64,000 nucleotides of DNA from Molossus alvarezi. Its lineage: Eukaryota; Chordata; Mammalia; Chiroptera; Molossidae. The translations under genes were made by a program, and so were the position numbers. This document shows, in pieces, positions 25,801 through 40,800 of this stretch. Under the pieces are notes generated by a model that saw only the letters and a program-made list of their open reading frames with translations, did no database searches and was not told where the DNA came from. The stretch covers positions 164,972,290 to 165,036,289 of the forward strand of contig CM073885.1 of NCBI GenBank assembly GCA_037176705.1. Reading direction: 5' to 3'. The first letter of the stretch is position 1, and each line of letters begins with the position of its first letter.

Positions 25801-28800
25801 TATTAAAAGAACTCCGTTCCCACACAGGACATGATATTGTAGCTCTGTAGCCTGAGAAGTATTTACTCAGTCATCAGAACTCACAGTGATGGTGTGTCCC
25901 TGTGGGACTTCCAACAACCAAGCACAGTGGGTCAAGCTGTCGTAAGAGGCCGGATAGTTGGGACTTGCAATGACTCCACTCTCACCTGTCTGGATTCCAC
26001 CGCAGTCTGAAATGAGATTTGCAACCTTCTAAATAAGAGAGGAAAAAAACCCTGCAAAGCCAAGATAAGTAGTACTCAAACCTGTCATAGTTTATGATTT
26101 GAAAATATAATAAATGAATAAATATGTAAAGTTGTATAAAAGCAAGTTAAACTGGTTACAAGATTAGAAATACACAGAATCCCATACACAGAATCCTATA
26201 GTGAAAACAGGCTCAAGTTTAGTACAAAGCAAAAAGAAGATAATCTGTAACATAAATGGAGAATAATTAGATGTGTGTATGACTGAGAGTAAATGTACTA
26301 GGGACAAAGTAAATAAACTTGCCTTTCCTGAAAAGAACTAGGCCAGTGAAAATAAATATAAGCTGGAAGAATATGATTATTACCACAACTAAAGACTTTG
26401 TCATTTGATAATAAGCGCATATGTCTGGAGTCAGCTATCAAAGTATGCATTAGCACAGCAAGTTGAAAAACAGATACATTTATAAAGCATAGCATGTATG
26501 ATGTTTTGTACAAATAATACCGCTTTCCAAAGTCCGACTCCTTTCTTTCAATCTAATGAAGAAAAATAATCTGACAAAATGCTTGATTGAATAATCAATC
26601 TTACTCCTTCTCCCAATCAACCATTTTATTATAGCACAAGAGATGTTAGATAAAACTACAATCAAAATATATTTTGATTCATAGCCAACTATAATCGAAA
26701 GAATGAAGATCTCCCAAATCGACAAACAATAAGTGTACTCAGATTCTGAGACGTAATCTCAACCTGGAAGTGTATTAGTCTGAGTGGATACAGAGCCAAA
26801 TGTGAGCCACAGGGATGGGGGGTCTAAGGATTTTATGACCAGATAGAAAAAGAACATATGAGTTTGTACCCCCACAAAACCAAGAATTGGAGTTGAGATT
26901 TTACATAATTTGGGGATCTAAGAGGACTGCCATCACAGTATAAAGGAACTGGAAAAACTTCAATGGCCCAAAGCAGCAGCAAGGAGTAGTCCTGCCTGTC
27001 TTGGGTAAAATTTTCAGGTGCAAAATGAATGTCACAGATGCAAATCCAACACATAACATTAGCAAGTAATATCCAGTAATATGTTCAGAACATACATCAT
27101 GACCAAGTAGGATTTATCCTGGCAATCAAAGAATGGTTTAACAGTAGAAAAATCTTTCAGTATGATTTATCACATTAACATATTAAAGGAGGAAAAACAG
27201 GATCATCATAATAGATGCAGAAAATTTATTTGATAAAATCTTATGCTTATTCACAGTAAAAAATATAAAAAAGCAAACAACTTTTTGTACAATATGAATT
27301 TAAGGGACTTACTTTATTCTGATAAGGAGTATTTATTGAAAACCCAAAAGCAACCCATATATTTAACAATGATATGTCATAGGCATTGACATTAAGGTCA
27401 AAATAAGATGTGATCATCTCTTCCATTCAAAATTATGATGATGACTTAGCTAGTGAAATAATACAAGAAAAAGAAATGAAATATTGGGACTGAAAAAAAA
27501 AGCACTATCATTTGCAGAAGATGTGATTATTTTTACAGAAAAACCAAAGATAATTATAGACAAAATACTAAAACAAATAAAAGAATAGCAAGATCTCTGG
27601 ACTAAAGATCAATGTAAAAAATTTTAAAATTCCTAGATATCAGCAACAACCAATCAGAAAATGTAATTTAGAATGTCTTATTTACATTAGCAACAAAACC
27701 AGTAGCAACCTAGAAATAAATTGAACAAAATATATATATCTTTATAAAAATATTATAAAAATTATATCAACTATTTTATTGCCAGAGTTTGAGGGCTTAG
27801 TCAGAAATTTTACCTGTAAAGAAATACTCTGCATGGAATCCAGTATGTTCTACACGTTCATTGGTGACAAAGTGTATCCATACCTGTGGATAAGGTATAA
27901 CCAATGGCATTGCAGATGATAAACGTCCACAAAATCTCCATATCAGAGGCCCATCAGCATTACCTGAACAAAAGAATACACCAAGTGCCATTCTTTATAT
28001 AGCTTTTAAGAAATATAATCAGTGAATTCAGGAGGAATCAATAATAAAAAAAAATTCAAGGTATTCATTGACACGTTTAAATTCTTCTTTAATAGCACAC
28101 ATTTAAAAATTTTCCTCTCCATCTTTGTCAACTGTAAAAGAAAGAGTCCCTCCAGCAGGGTAAAAATAAAAAAAATTTTAAAAAATGCCTTTTTGGTATG
28201 GGTCTCTTTCTCTAATGTAGATGCCATTCTGTCCTAATTTGTATTTTCATAATTATTTTAGCATATTTAAACAGAGACGCAACCAATTAAAAAGCTTTTG
28301 GTTGTGATTCTTTTTTAGGAAGAAAGAAATATAATACCAACAGTGACAAAATCTATTATCAAGATAAAAGTGATAATATTTTAATTATTTTTTTCACTGT
28401 ATTTATTTAACTAAAATAAATGGTATTAGTACTCAGGCCAAGAAGTATCATATTTGGAGCTGAATATATATTTATTTTTTAATCCTCACCTGAGGACATT
28501 TTTACATTTATCTTCAGATAGAGTGGGAGGGAGAGAGAGAGAGAAACATTGACATGAGAGAGACACATCGACTGGCTGTCACCCACATGACCCCAACCAG
28601 GGCCAGGGACAAACTGCAACCGAGGTACCTGCTCTTAGCGGGAAACAAACCCAGGACTCTCTGGTCTGCGGCCCAACACTCTAACCGCTGAGCCAAACCG
28701 ACCAGGGTTGGATATCTTCATGAAGATTATTTTTCACAGTAATTTGATTAACATTTAGAGCATCCCTGCAGGGTTCACATTGATCTGCTCTCTGTCTTTC

Positions 28801-31800
28801 TAGTCAAATAACATCGCTGATCTTATACATCAACAGGAGATAATATTATAACTGACTCTAAAATGAGGGAATAGAGAGAAGACTGCATTTAACTGACATA
28901 CAGCTGCTTTATTTGATTCTCTGAGCCAGTGGTTTTGAGCCAGGTGGCGGTGGTGAGGGATTACCAGAATCACATGGAGAACATTCTCAAACTACAGCTT
29001 TTATTTCTCTGATGAGCCTTCTCTAGATTTATGGATCTCAGAGAGCCCAGATGGTTCTCTTGCTGAGATAGGTCGATGATTATAGGCCTTATCTAACTCT
29101 CCTTCTACAAAATTCTGTCCTCCATGTTCTCAAACCCATCATTAATTCTTAAAGTTGCCCCAGAACATTGCCATTGTCAAACTACATCAGTGTTTGCTGT
29201 TTTCAGTCTCTTGTTCTTTACATTTTGCAATAACGTGGAACTTGGTGAACCTTGGACAAAATAGATGGTCTACAATGTTATTTTCTTTCTCTACTTGTTT
29301 TTTTTTTTTAACCAGGAAAAGTGTCAATGTTTTGATGGGGGTGATTTCATGGGTAATCTGTGCCTTCCTTGACTATAGAAAATAACTAAAATGGATTCGT
29401 CTTTCATGAATGAAGATATTTAAACATTCTTAAGAGAATTATAGTTTACCAAATACACCTCAATCCTTTTCTATCATGAAATCAAAGACAAACTTGACTC
29501 CTCTGGGATGATTTCTCAAATAGCTTCCATGTGCTTCTCCATCTGGTGCATTTCAAAACTTCCTTGGACTTCGAAGGCCTAAGGAGAATTCCACAGCTGC
29601 TTTTGTGACTCAGTAAACCATTGACACTGCCATTTTACATCCCAGTCTCTGAGGAAAGGAGTCTTGATACGCAATTAGTTGAAGGGGCCACCTGAACCAT
29701 TAAGAGCATGAGGACAAACCAGAATCTCCCAGGCAGATCTCACATCAGCTGAGACATGTGGTCTGGTTGTAAACACTGATTCATCTCTCACTGCTCACAG
29801 GGCATGTGTTCCTCATCTGGGCACACAGAATTATGGCTTTATCTGACCAACATTCTTTTGAATCTTATGTATGTATAACGCGGCCATCTGACTCCTTCCA
29901 TCATTGGTGGTCTCCAGGCATGAGAAGAATACTGTAGATAAACGGGAGGACATGATCCTAGACCGAACTCACCCACTCGAAACTCTAGGACATCAAATTG
30001 ACAGTCTTGGTGACTCTCTAGGTAAAAATCCTCAAAATGAATGTAGATGGATGAATTTCCCTGATTTGGATTGCTAACAGTCCATTCACAGTTTAGGTTT
30101 CTTGAGTAATTACTGACTCCATTATAGCCAGGAGAAGTAAAGTTTCCTCCAGGGGAATTTGTAAGGGACCCGCCACACACTAGAAAAACAAAAGGCGATG
30201 GAGAAAGTAACAGTAAAATTTATGCCATAACAGAAGACACAAACAATATAGGAACAATCACTAAAATAACAGCGGCAACATTTTTACTGTTTTCATTTTT
30301 TTTCCCTAGGTGAAGACATGGTTGTGGGTAAAGGGCTGGCTCATGCGTGCGAACAATGGAAGAAGTTTCTATAGGTTTAGACCAAAATATGTGCAAAAAT
30401 AAGCAGCTTCTTCATTTCTCTGTGGGTGAAGAATAGGTGGGTGGGTTTGGCTGTGCATCAGTATCTCCTAATTTGGGCCCATTAATATTTAATTAGAGGA
30501 GTATTAAAATGCAACAGTGGTCCCAATGGCTTCTAATTAGCAATTCTCCACTGTATCCAAGAATTTAATTGGATCAAACAGATCATATAACATTATAGTG
30601 CTAATAAATTTGCCCCTTCAAATAGGAAATAAACACTCCGTATATCAATAAAGTAAAGGTTTTTAAAAAATATTCAGTTCCAATTTTCCTAAATGTAAAA
30701 TGTCTTAGATAATAACATCAATCCAGAAATTAGGAGCATATTTAAAGAAGAAAGGCCACCACTTGCTTAATTTTTAAATACTCTATGTCAGAGTATTTAC
30801 ACTGGAAATGTGTATACTATGGATGGATGACTGAAGCACAATACAGTCTGTCGTCAATTAACATGGTTACTCTCCGGGAGTGAATCACCTCCTGAGGCGT
30901 AGGTGGGCTCTCAGCATGAAAGAATGCCAGGCCCGCAGAACTGGGAACCAACTAGAACGGCGACATGGCATGGAATTGAGCCAGCACCTCTTCTAATGGC
31001 ATTTTTTTTTTTTTTTTAAGTTTGAATTCACAATGGCAGTTTTCATTTCAGAACCAAAGGAATTTTTATTTTAAAATGTATTGTTCTGTTTATTCGACAT
31101 GGGTTTTCCAGGTTACGCATGTCTGTCTCGTGTAGAAGCTCCGAGGTGTAACGTTAATCACCAGCGTGACACAGCCGGCCGGGCTGCCGGCAGTGGCTGC
31201 GGGGACATCCGCAATGCGTGTGTTTCTAACGCCCGCTGTTACCTGCGTCTTCACTGGATGTGTAGGACGCGGCGAAGCCTCCATATGGCCTGGATCCATC
31301 GGTGAAATAAACGACTTTCATTGTATTTCCTGAAGATCGGATCTCATCACTTACATTCCCACTGCTGCACAGCTTCCCCAGCTGGGGTGAGTTACTTCTA
31401 ATGCCATTGAATACCTGTTAGGAAAAGAGTGGAACCTTCAGAAACATGGCTCGTTTTATTGACTGTTTCCTAGGAGGTTCTGTTCTGTTCTGTTCTCAGC
31501 CCAGACACACTTCCTTCTAAGGAAGCCATGTGCTAAAATGAATTTCTTAAAAACATGGGCTCCTAGCCCAGTGCCACAAACCACTATGTTACCCAGAACA
31601 CATTTTGTGGCCTCAGGGTCATTTCATTAAATGAAAACACAGGGGTAATGCTGTCCTGCCCTGTGGCAACAGGTGAAAAACTGCTGCATTCTTCATGACA
31701 GGAAACCGTGGTCTACATGTAAAGTACATACAGGAACATGTTTACATCTTAGTCCACAGGGTTTCTGATGGGCATTTTCTCTTAACAATGCATCGGGACC

Positions 31801-34800
31801 TTTGATATTTAGAATGAAGGCTTAAATTTTACTCTGAGGATGTAAAGTACATAATCACATATTTTTAAGTGTCTTGAAAAAATGTCATTTAAAAAGCCAA
31901 TCTCAATCTCAATAGTTCTTTCCTAATTACTAATGCATTCAAGCTTCACTTCTCTTACTAATTTGAATTTTAAAAAGTAGCCTAGAGTATTGCTGACTCC
32001 AAAATATTAAACAATGACTCTAGTTATGCACATAGTTATAATAATTAGCAAAGTATTATTTCGCTTCTGTACAAAAACAAGTGAAGGTTTTAGCATGCTT
32101 GGTTTTCACGACGTAAGGACAATCCAGAAGGAACTGAACAGTAATTGAATGACTGATTGACGTTCCTTTTTTCCAAGGTTTTGAATGGCTCACAATTAGA
32201 AATAATGAGTCAGAGTGTTACACTAAGAGCTATGGGGAAAGAGAATGTACTCCATCAAAAAGGGATAAGCTTTTATATTTACTATACTTGATTATTGAAT
32301 TTAGCTCTTCCTTCCTCCTTTTCCTTCCTTCCTCCCCCCCGCCCCCCACCATCTTCCTTCCTTTTTTTTCTTTCTGAGAAGTTCTCAAATAAATAAAGGG
32401 CACCCACATACCCTTGTTTGGAGTAGAGTGAAGAGCAAACAAAACAAACATTGAACCTATAAAATATATTGCAAAGGAAAGGAATATGGACATATTAAAA
32501 TTCAGGAGTTAATTCTGAAAGTGTTTCTCTTCTGAAGTTTTAACCTCCCCAGGAGAAAAGACCTATAGAGATGACATTTGTAGTTCCCTCTAATTAAACA
32601 GGCGTCTCTCCCCTTGTCACCTCCCATCAAGACCGCAGCTGACAGCCCCAGCCATGCACACAGAGCTTCTAATCAGACGTTTGGTACTTCATTCTTAAAT
32701 ATAAATGAACAGCCAAGGGTTATCAGACATTTAGGGGAACATCTAATGTCAAAGGCAGAGACAAATATATGTAAATAGGAAACAGTAACTTAAAGAAAAC
32801 TGACCGCAAAAAAACCCCAAATACTTCAAATTTATGATTAATATATTCATATATATGTGTGTGAATATATTAAATATGTATGCTATTTAAAAATATATAA
32901 TATATTCAAAGAATAAGGGTAACATAAATACAATTCTAGGTATACACATTCTTAAAACGTAGTCACGCACCTCTACTTCCTTAAGAAGCTACAATAGTAT
33001 ATGCCTCCCCAAAAAGAGAAAATTAACCAAGAAAGGGAAATGCTCATATCATAAAGCCAGGTATCCTGCCCAGGAGAGGACTGGAGGGACTTGGAAACCT
33101 GCTGAAGGGAGATTCGAACCTGACAGCTCGCACCAGGCTTGCAGCTGCTGCAGAAAGGCTCAAGGAAGGACATTGCTAGGAAAAGTGAATGAAAGTAATA
33201 GATGTGCCTTATTACGTAAGGTGGGGGTGTATGTCTGGAGTGGAAAGTGTGTGGCAGAATTAGTGATCGATGCATAGAAAACCAAGAATCGTAAGAAGGA
33301 CACTATTTTTATTATTACATGAAGAAACAAAAGCAAACGCTATCAGAGTCCACTACCTGGCTAGTTGCAAATGGTGTTTACCTAATCATAGTAATGTAAA
33401 CATTAAATAACAATCTAAACAAAGTATGTGACGTGAGTATTTTTGGAGGACGTACGGGGGAGTGTGTGAAGTGTACATGCCACTGCGTGCCTTTCTGGTA
33501 GGGGCTGGTTTGTGAAGAGAACTAAATCCTCATTGTCCATAGTTGGAGGTAGATAGATAATGTCTAAGATCCAAAAATAAAGACGTAGCAGAGCAGGAGC
33601 AGTATTTTAAAATAATGACAGAGACTGGCTGGTGCGGCTCAGTTGGTTGAGCATTGTCCCATAGACCAAGAAGTTGCTGGTTTGATTTCTGGTCAGGGTA
33701 CATGTCTGGGTTTCGGGCTTGATCCCCAGTATGTGTGTGTGGGGGGGGCATACAGGAGGCAGATGATTGATGTTTCTAATTCTCTCTCCCTCTCCCTCGC
33801 TCTCTAAAATCAGTAAAACCATTAAAAAATTTAAAAATAAAATAATGACAAATTCCTCAAGAAGTAGCTTAAAGAGTTGAAAGTGGATGCTTTTAGCATC
33901 TATGCTTCAGAGATGGAGAAACGGTAAGACATAATTCAGAAGTTGTGGCCAACACAGTAAATTTTATTTTAATTATTTGAATTCTAAAATTAGAATTCTT
34001 CATATTATCTTTCCTGTAGAGCATGTGAATATTTTCCTGGTAAGGTTCTTAATAATCATTATATTCAATATGATCTCAACTACAGAAACCATTTCAAAGG
34101 AAAAAAAAAACACACTAGCATATACATCAAAATTTTAATGAGTATGTAGAATTCCAAGTATTTTTATATTTTTCTGAACTCTGCCGATTCAGCTAATAAG
34201 CATCCATTGCATTTATAATCAGAAAAATAGATTAAGATCAGCATACAAATGTATTTATGTCACATGGTTACAATGACATAATATTATTCATTGCCAAGAA
34301 AAGAAAATACATCAAAATATGGTACAGTGGGAGTACTGAATATTTTTTCTTCACATATCAGAATTTGGCAAAACGTTAAGCTTGAATAAGATCATTTTAG
34401 GGTAATAAAAAGTGGTAGGTAGTAACATACAAAGATGTTTAATATTTTTGAAACTCACTACCCAACAGGAGACGATTTAATGGAAAACAAAAGTGGCTTG
34501 TTTTTAAAAAGACTAGTGAAAGTACTTCTACTACATCCAACAATTATTGTCCTTCTTGTGTGCCAGGCACTGGGCTTTCAGCATCAAAGGAGGCCATGGC
34601 CCTGTCCTGATGGAGCTCACATCCCAGCTGGAGGAGCAGACAATAGCAGGCAAACAAGTAAACACGTGGAATGCTGCCTGTCTGAAGTGCTCTGCAAACA
34701 ATGAGCCCTGGCCAGTTTGGCCCAGCAATTAGAGCATCGGCCTGCAGACCAGAGAGTCCCAGGTTCGGTTCCCACTAAGGGCATGCACCTCAGTTGCAGT

Positions 34801-37800
34801 TTGTCCCCGGCCCTGGTTGGGGTCGTGTGCGTGGCAACCAGTGGATGTCTCTCTCACATCGATGTTTCTCTCTCTCTTCCTCCTGCTCTATTTGAAGATG
34901 AATGCAAAAATGTCCTCGGATGAGGATAAAAAGAAAAAAACAATAAGAGGGAAAGAAGAGAGGCTCAGAGGAGGTGTATTTAATGCGGGGTGCTTGGGGA
35001 AGGCCTCGTGGATCAAGCCATTCGAGCAGAGACCTCAACAAAGTGAGAGAAGAAGCAGACATCCGTCTAGACAGAGCAATAGTGCACACGGCGTGGGCTG
35101 GGGTGGGTCTCGGCATATTTAATGAACTGAAAAGAGGCCAGAGCGGCTGGGTCCTAGTGAGCGAAGGGGAAGGAAGGGAGTGTGAGATCAGATGTAGAGG
35201 TAGGAAAAGGAAGAGGCAGAAAATAATGTAAGGTTGGTGGGTCATTGTAAGGATTTGGGATTTTCCATTAGAGGATTTTCAATGAGAACAACATAGTCTG
35301 ATTTCCACTGATCCCCATCACGCTGGCTGCTGTATGGAAAAAGCAGGAGGATGGGGGTGGACGTTATTAAAATAAATCTAAGTGAGTGGTGATGGTGGTA
35401 ATAGTGGGTATAATGAAAAGTAGTAAGATTCTGGATCTTTTTTTTTTTTTTTTGTGGTACGTGCCCCTAGCGGGAACTGAACCCAGGACTCTCTGGTCCA
35501 CAGGCCGATGCTCAACTGCTGAGCCAAACTGGCCAGGGAAGAAGGTACAGCCAATGGGATTTGCTTATAGATGTAACATAAGGTATGAGAGAAAGGACTC
35601 CAAAGCAGACATCTGGGTTTTTGACCTCAGCAATCAGGAGTTTGGAACTATTATTTCCTGACATGACAAAGCCTGAAGAAAGGACACGTTGGATAGGAAA
35701 ATATACTAATATTAATCTGCAATCAATACAGCATATATGCACATAGATCTGTCATTTCACAATTAATGATCTTCTTTCACACTCATGGATCTCACTTTGT
35801 CTCTTGTTAAGGGAAGGTACCAAGGCTGAGGGTATATTTCAAAGCATCTGAGCTTCACAACATGGAGGGCAGGCAGCCATGGTCTCAGAGGAGTCACTCA
35901 GCAGCACCAGCACAGAACAGTGCTATGGAGGACTCATCTGCTTAAAACGTCTGGCAGTGGGTTGTTCTGTGACTCTGGTCCCATTCAGCCATGTGCTACC
36001 CATGGGCTGAATTTCTCTGTGTACCATGTATAATGATCATTTGCTTTTAAAATGTATCCTACCTATGACCCTGATGTAAGTTATGACAACTAATAGCCTC
36101 TTAAAACAGCTTTTACAAATATTGTGGCAGTTTATTGTGACTTTTTTTTTTTCTATCTAAAACTTAGAATTTGTCTGAGATACACAATGGGAATATTCCT
36201 GACCTAGTTTTCTGACTATGATTCATGAGTCAATAAACTCCTTAACCAATGGAATATAACATCCCTGACTGTACGGGACACTTACTGTCACACGCTCACT
36301 GTTGCAGGACGGATGAGCTTCCAGCCTCAGGTTGTGAAAAGTTAGGGTGACCTGCTTGCCTTCCTGCACAGCGATTCTCCACTCACAGATCCGGCCATGA
36401 GGGTTTGGGTTGGGGTAGTTGGGAGAAGTAAATGTTCCAGTAGGGCCCTGTAGATCCCCACCGCATTCTGAAGGGGAAGAAAACAACCAAGGAAACTTCC
36501 GATGGAACCAAATTGACATCTTCTATAAAGAATGTTCTCAAAATTAAAGTTTTGTGATATTTTTTTCTTCCTTCTTGCACTAGACAAAAGCATTGCTCTT
36601 ATCTATGTGGCCCCTGAGAAAGAAGATACCTACTAAGAAGGGATCTCTATGGCTAACTGGCTCAAATTAAAAAAACAAAAACAAAGCCTAGCAACCATTT
36701 TTCACAGGGGCCTCTCAGGCACACCACACTCAGGGAGAAGTCTGCACTGAACTGGCCAGCATTATTTCTGCCATCTGAGCCAGCCCTTATAAAGAACTTC
36801 CTGGAATGCTATTTCCACCAATAGGATGGAGGCTTTCTATATCCAATCAGAGCTATGCAGCTGTATCTCCATCAACTTCTTCACCAATCCGAGCAACTCC
36901 ATTCTGACCAATCAGACAGTGCCTTGTGGAACAATCAAACTGTGAAAATTTGGAGTCCTCATTTGCATGAGGATGGACCAATCAGGGACCAGAAGCAGGG
37001 ACTTCTGTCTATATAAGTCAACTTCCCTCTGGCATCCCAGTTTCCCTTTCCACCCAACATTGCTTTTCCCTGGCTGGAGAGGAAACAGTGAAGATGTCTT
37101 ACCAGAGTAAGGGGAGCCGACTAGTGCAGGCACAACAGACTGGCACAGAATGGAGAAGACCAGGGCCAAGTGGAGCGACCAGCACAGGGAAGAGGAGACC
37201 AGCAAGGAGTGGAGCAGAGCTGTCTAGCGGAGAGGGGCCTGGCCCCAGGCCTGCCTAGCCCCAGAGTTGCTGTTTTCACAGCTGTGCTGTATCACAACTG
37301 AGCTGTTTTCTACTGAATCAAGTTTCCTCTTCACTGCACCCCAAATTGGGGATTCCTGTTAGCAATGAATTGGTGCCAGTGACCATCGGTTGACATTCAT
37401 AACTAGATTTATGGTGAGGACTTATACAGAACACTTGTATTCACTTCCTATTTCTAATATTAGCAGTTACTCTTTGTTTCCATGGATACTAGTTCACAGC
37501 ATTTTATCATTATGGCCCAAGAAAATGTAGTAATCTTAGAGTCAGACAAATCAGAGGGCCAATTAACCATTTTTTGTCCAGACAAGATCTTCAGATTACC
37601 TGAGTTTGTCAGGGAATTCAGAATGCAAATTCTAAGCAGGACCACTGGGCTGGCTTCCTTCCAATCAGGAATGCAGTACAACTCCCACCCCTTACTTCTT
37701 TCTAGTGCTAGTTCCCTCCCTTTGTAGCACCGATCACAATTTTGATTTTTCACTTATTGGCGTGACTATTTGATTAACATCTGGCTCTCCACTAAGCTGT

Positions 37801-40800
37801 AAGGTCCAAGAAGACCAGGGTCATGCTGGTTTTTGTTTTTTGTTTTGTTTGTCCAACTGTTACAACACCAGTGCCTAGCATAGTGTCTATCCAGTGTAGG
37901 TGCTCGATCATATATATTTTTACATAAATCCATGACCTTACCTTCCAGACTAGATTCAAACCGTAGGCTGAATCCTGAGGCAGTCAGAGAGCCATCTGTG
38001 ACAAACCTGACCAAAGCAACGTTGCTAGAAGTGTCTATGCTGTCAGGAATGATGTTTCCACAGTATCTTCCCAGTAAATTTCCTGTGAGAGTCAAGTAAG
38101 TTAATATGTATATGTCCAGGTGATTGATTTTATTTAACCTCCACTGGAGGTGTTCTGCACATATGAAGAAAATAACACAAGATAAGACCCTGTCCGTGAA
38201 GAAATGATAACCTCTGTCAAGGGAAGCAGAACAGCCTTGGCTGGTTTGGTTCAGAGTTAGAGCGTCAACCAAAGAGTTGCAGGTTAGCCCTGGCCGGTTT
38301 GGCTCAGCCGTTGGAGCGTCGGCCTATGGACCAGAGTGTCCTGGGTTCGGTTCCCGCTAGGGGAACGTACCAAAACCCACCCCCCAAGAAACAGCAAAGA
38401 GTTGCAGGTTTGATTCTGATCAGGGGCACGTACCTCAGCTGCTGTTTAATCCCGGGCCCTGGTCAGGGTTGTATGGGAGGCAACCAATTGATGTCTCCCT
38501 CACATCGATTCTCTCTCTTTCTCCCTCCCTCCCACTCTATTTGAGGATGAATGGAAAAATATCCATGGATGAGGATTTAAAAAGAGAGAGAGAGAGAGAA
38601 GTAGGACAAAAATAAATAAAAATCAATATATTCAAATACATGAAGAGTAAAAATGACAGCCAATTAGGGAGAGGGCATCTCAGCACAATGAGGAAGGCTA
38701 GCTCATTTGGTTAAAGAAAGGGTCTGAATAAATGAGTGACAGGCATCCATTTCATATTATTTCCAGACTACGTTACCCTTTCTTTTCCTTACTTGACAGG
38801 ACATCCCTCAAATAACCGCATGTGGCCCTGAAATGTCTCGGCAGGAAGGCGATGCCTTCCCAAGGTTGTGCGTGCCCAGTGGCCTCCAGGGACAGCTTCA
38901 GAATAACACCTGTGGCTCAGGACACCCATTGTTGTGGGTGCACTGAGGGAGAGGAGGGCTGGCACGTCCCACATCTGATTGATCTGCACTTCTTTGCCAA
39001 GAAGAGACAGAGTTCTGCCTTTCTTGGAAAGGAGAAGACTTCGAGGCTGAATGAGTACATGTGAGAATAAACACCCCCAAAGACAGCAGGCATACTTCAC
39101 TGACCAGAGGCATGGTTTTCCCAGATCTCAACAAAGTCTTTTTCACAGCCAGAGGAATTCTGAAGGTTAAAGTCTTCAAAGTGGATGGTGAGATAGTGTC
39201 CTGAGATACCCCGGAGATGCCACTCACAGAACAAGTCATCCGAGTATGGGCGGGTTGGATACCCGACGCTCTGGATGACACCACTTTGCCCTGTCAGCGT
39301 TCCCCCACACTGGGCTGCAGAACAAGAAGAACAATATCCTATTATAGTTTTTAAAAATTTCACCAGCATATTTGAAAACTTTCAGGTGCCAAGTGAACAT
39401 GAATTGAAGTTTTAAAAATTCTGAAAATGCTTGGTTAGTGCTTCTCTTACCGTCATTGGAAATCTACTATTGATGTAAAGGGAAATGAGAGCACAGATTC
39501 AGTCCAATAATGGGAAGTGAAAGACTGGAAGACTGTTGAAGGGCATATTCTGTAATGTCTCTTTAATTCTCCTGGGATACCACGTAAAAGCTATTAGTTG
39601 CAATTACATTTCATTTCAAGAACCAACCGACAGATTGATAGGGCCTGCCTAGTATCCTGGAAAGGGTGCGTGGTTCATTTGCAACGCCAACCATTTCCAG
39701 CTTAACCATCAAATACACATTTTACTGCAGTAACTGGTATCGCAAGGCTTTGAAAATGACTACACAATTATTTTGCATTAGCTGGATATGATAGATTAAA
39801 CTATACACAGTTTGTATCAGGCTATCAAACAACCTATGGTGTAGGTAAAATGTTGTTACAACTGGGCTTTCCAAGTACTGGATGTATGAAATATGTTTGG
39901 TTACTGTCCAGATTCATCTTCAATCATGACCATATTATAGTGAATTTTCAGTATGAATATTATTGCTCATTTTTTTAAGTAAGGAAATCAAAACACTGAA
40001 GAGACATTTGCTTTTTCTAGTGACTGATTTGGGACTAGAGGCTTTGGAAAACAACTCAATTACCTATTAATGATGAGGAGTTCAAAATCACTGTTCTAAA
40101 TATAGTTATTATTTACTAAAGAGTTTTACTATTTAAAGTAGTACCTATTTCATAATAGAAAGAAACAAGAATTTGATTTAACTGAATGTTTTTTCAACCA
40201 ACAAGTTAGGACAAAATACAAAGTAATCAAGTTTATAGAGTGTTTCAAAATGGAAATCAAAGTTAAAGTTAAAATTAATAAATGACTCTCAGTTTTAAAC
40301 ATTTATATTCCTTACTTATTTCTATCATTTCTGTCATTAAAATTAGGCAGATGGAAAGACTTCTTTTCTTTTCTTTTAATTTTAATGTGTTTATTCTATC
40401 ACTACTTCTTTTTTGAATATGAAGAGTGTTGTTACCTATAGAATACTTAGCCTTGAATCCCACGTGAGTGGAGCTGTTATCAGACCGGAATCTCAAATAT
40501 ATCACTTCTCCTGAGGACAGCTGACTGCCGGGCAAAGACGTTCCACAGAACTTGGAAATTACTGGGGCGTTGGAATCCGCTCCATCTCGCAGCTCAAGAT
40601 AATTGGACGTGCAGCTAATGTGAAAGAAAATTCCATTTAACACAGAAAGACTATTGCTTTGACATATTTTGCTAAAAAACTGCACCCACTTTTTCCAAGG
40701 GCATTATTAAATTATCTTTTCTGGAGCAGAAGGCACCGCAATGGAGTCAATTTAAGTGGCGAGCCACTTCAGAATACTGTGTAATATTCTTCCTAATCAC

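Larger units (their letters stand above)
31415..36285 (-). other. CUBN intron between e12 and e13 (4.9 kb)
   Basis: It contains a type-B Ves SINE (33621-33838), a probable L2 fragment split by a type-A Ves (34535-35240), and a truncated Ves (35438-35538). Between 31415 and 33600 only AT-rich, unassigned DNA and a C/T-rich stretch at 32306-32370 are seen. Confidence 0.75.
36468..37941 (-). other. CUBN intron between e11 and e12
   Basis: About half of it is occupied by an LTR-like element (36720-37400) and its last part by a probable L2 3' end (37780-37915). The frames seen on both strands at 37460-37753 have no known product. Confidence 0.7.

Noticed and set aside
39101..39105. Alternative donor GTGAAG for exon e10 a few bases beyond the chosen GTCAGT
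   Set aside because: Using it would shift the reading frame into exon e11 and destroy the YCG motif of CUB17.
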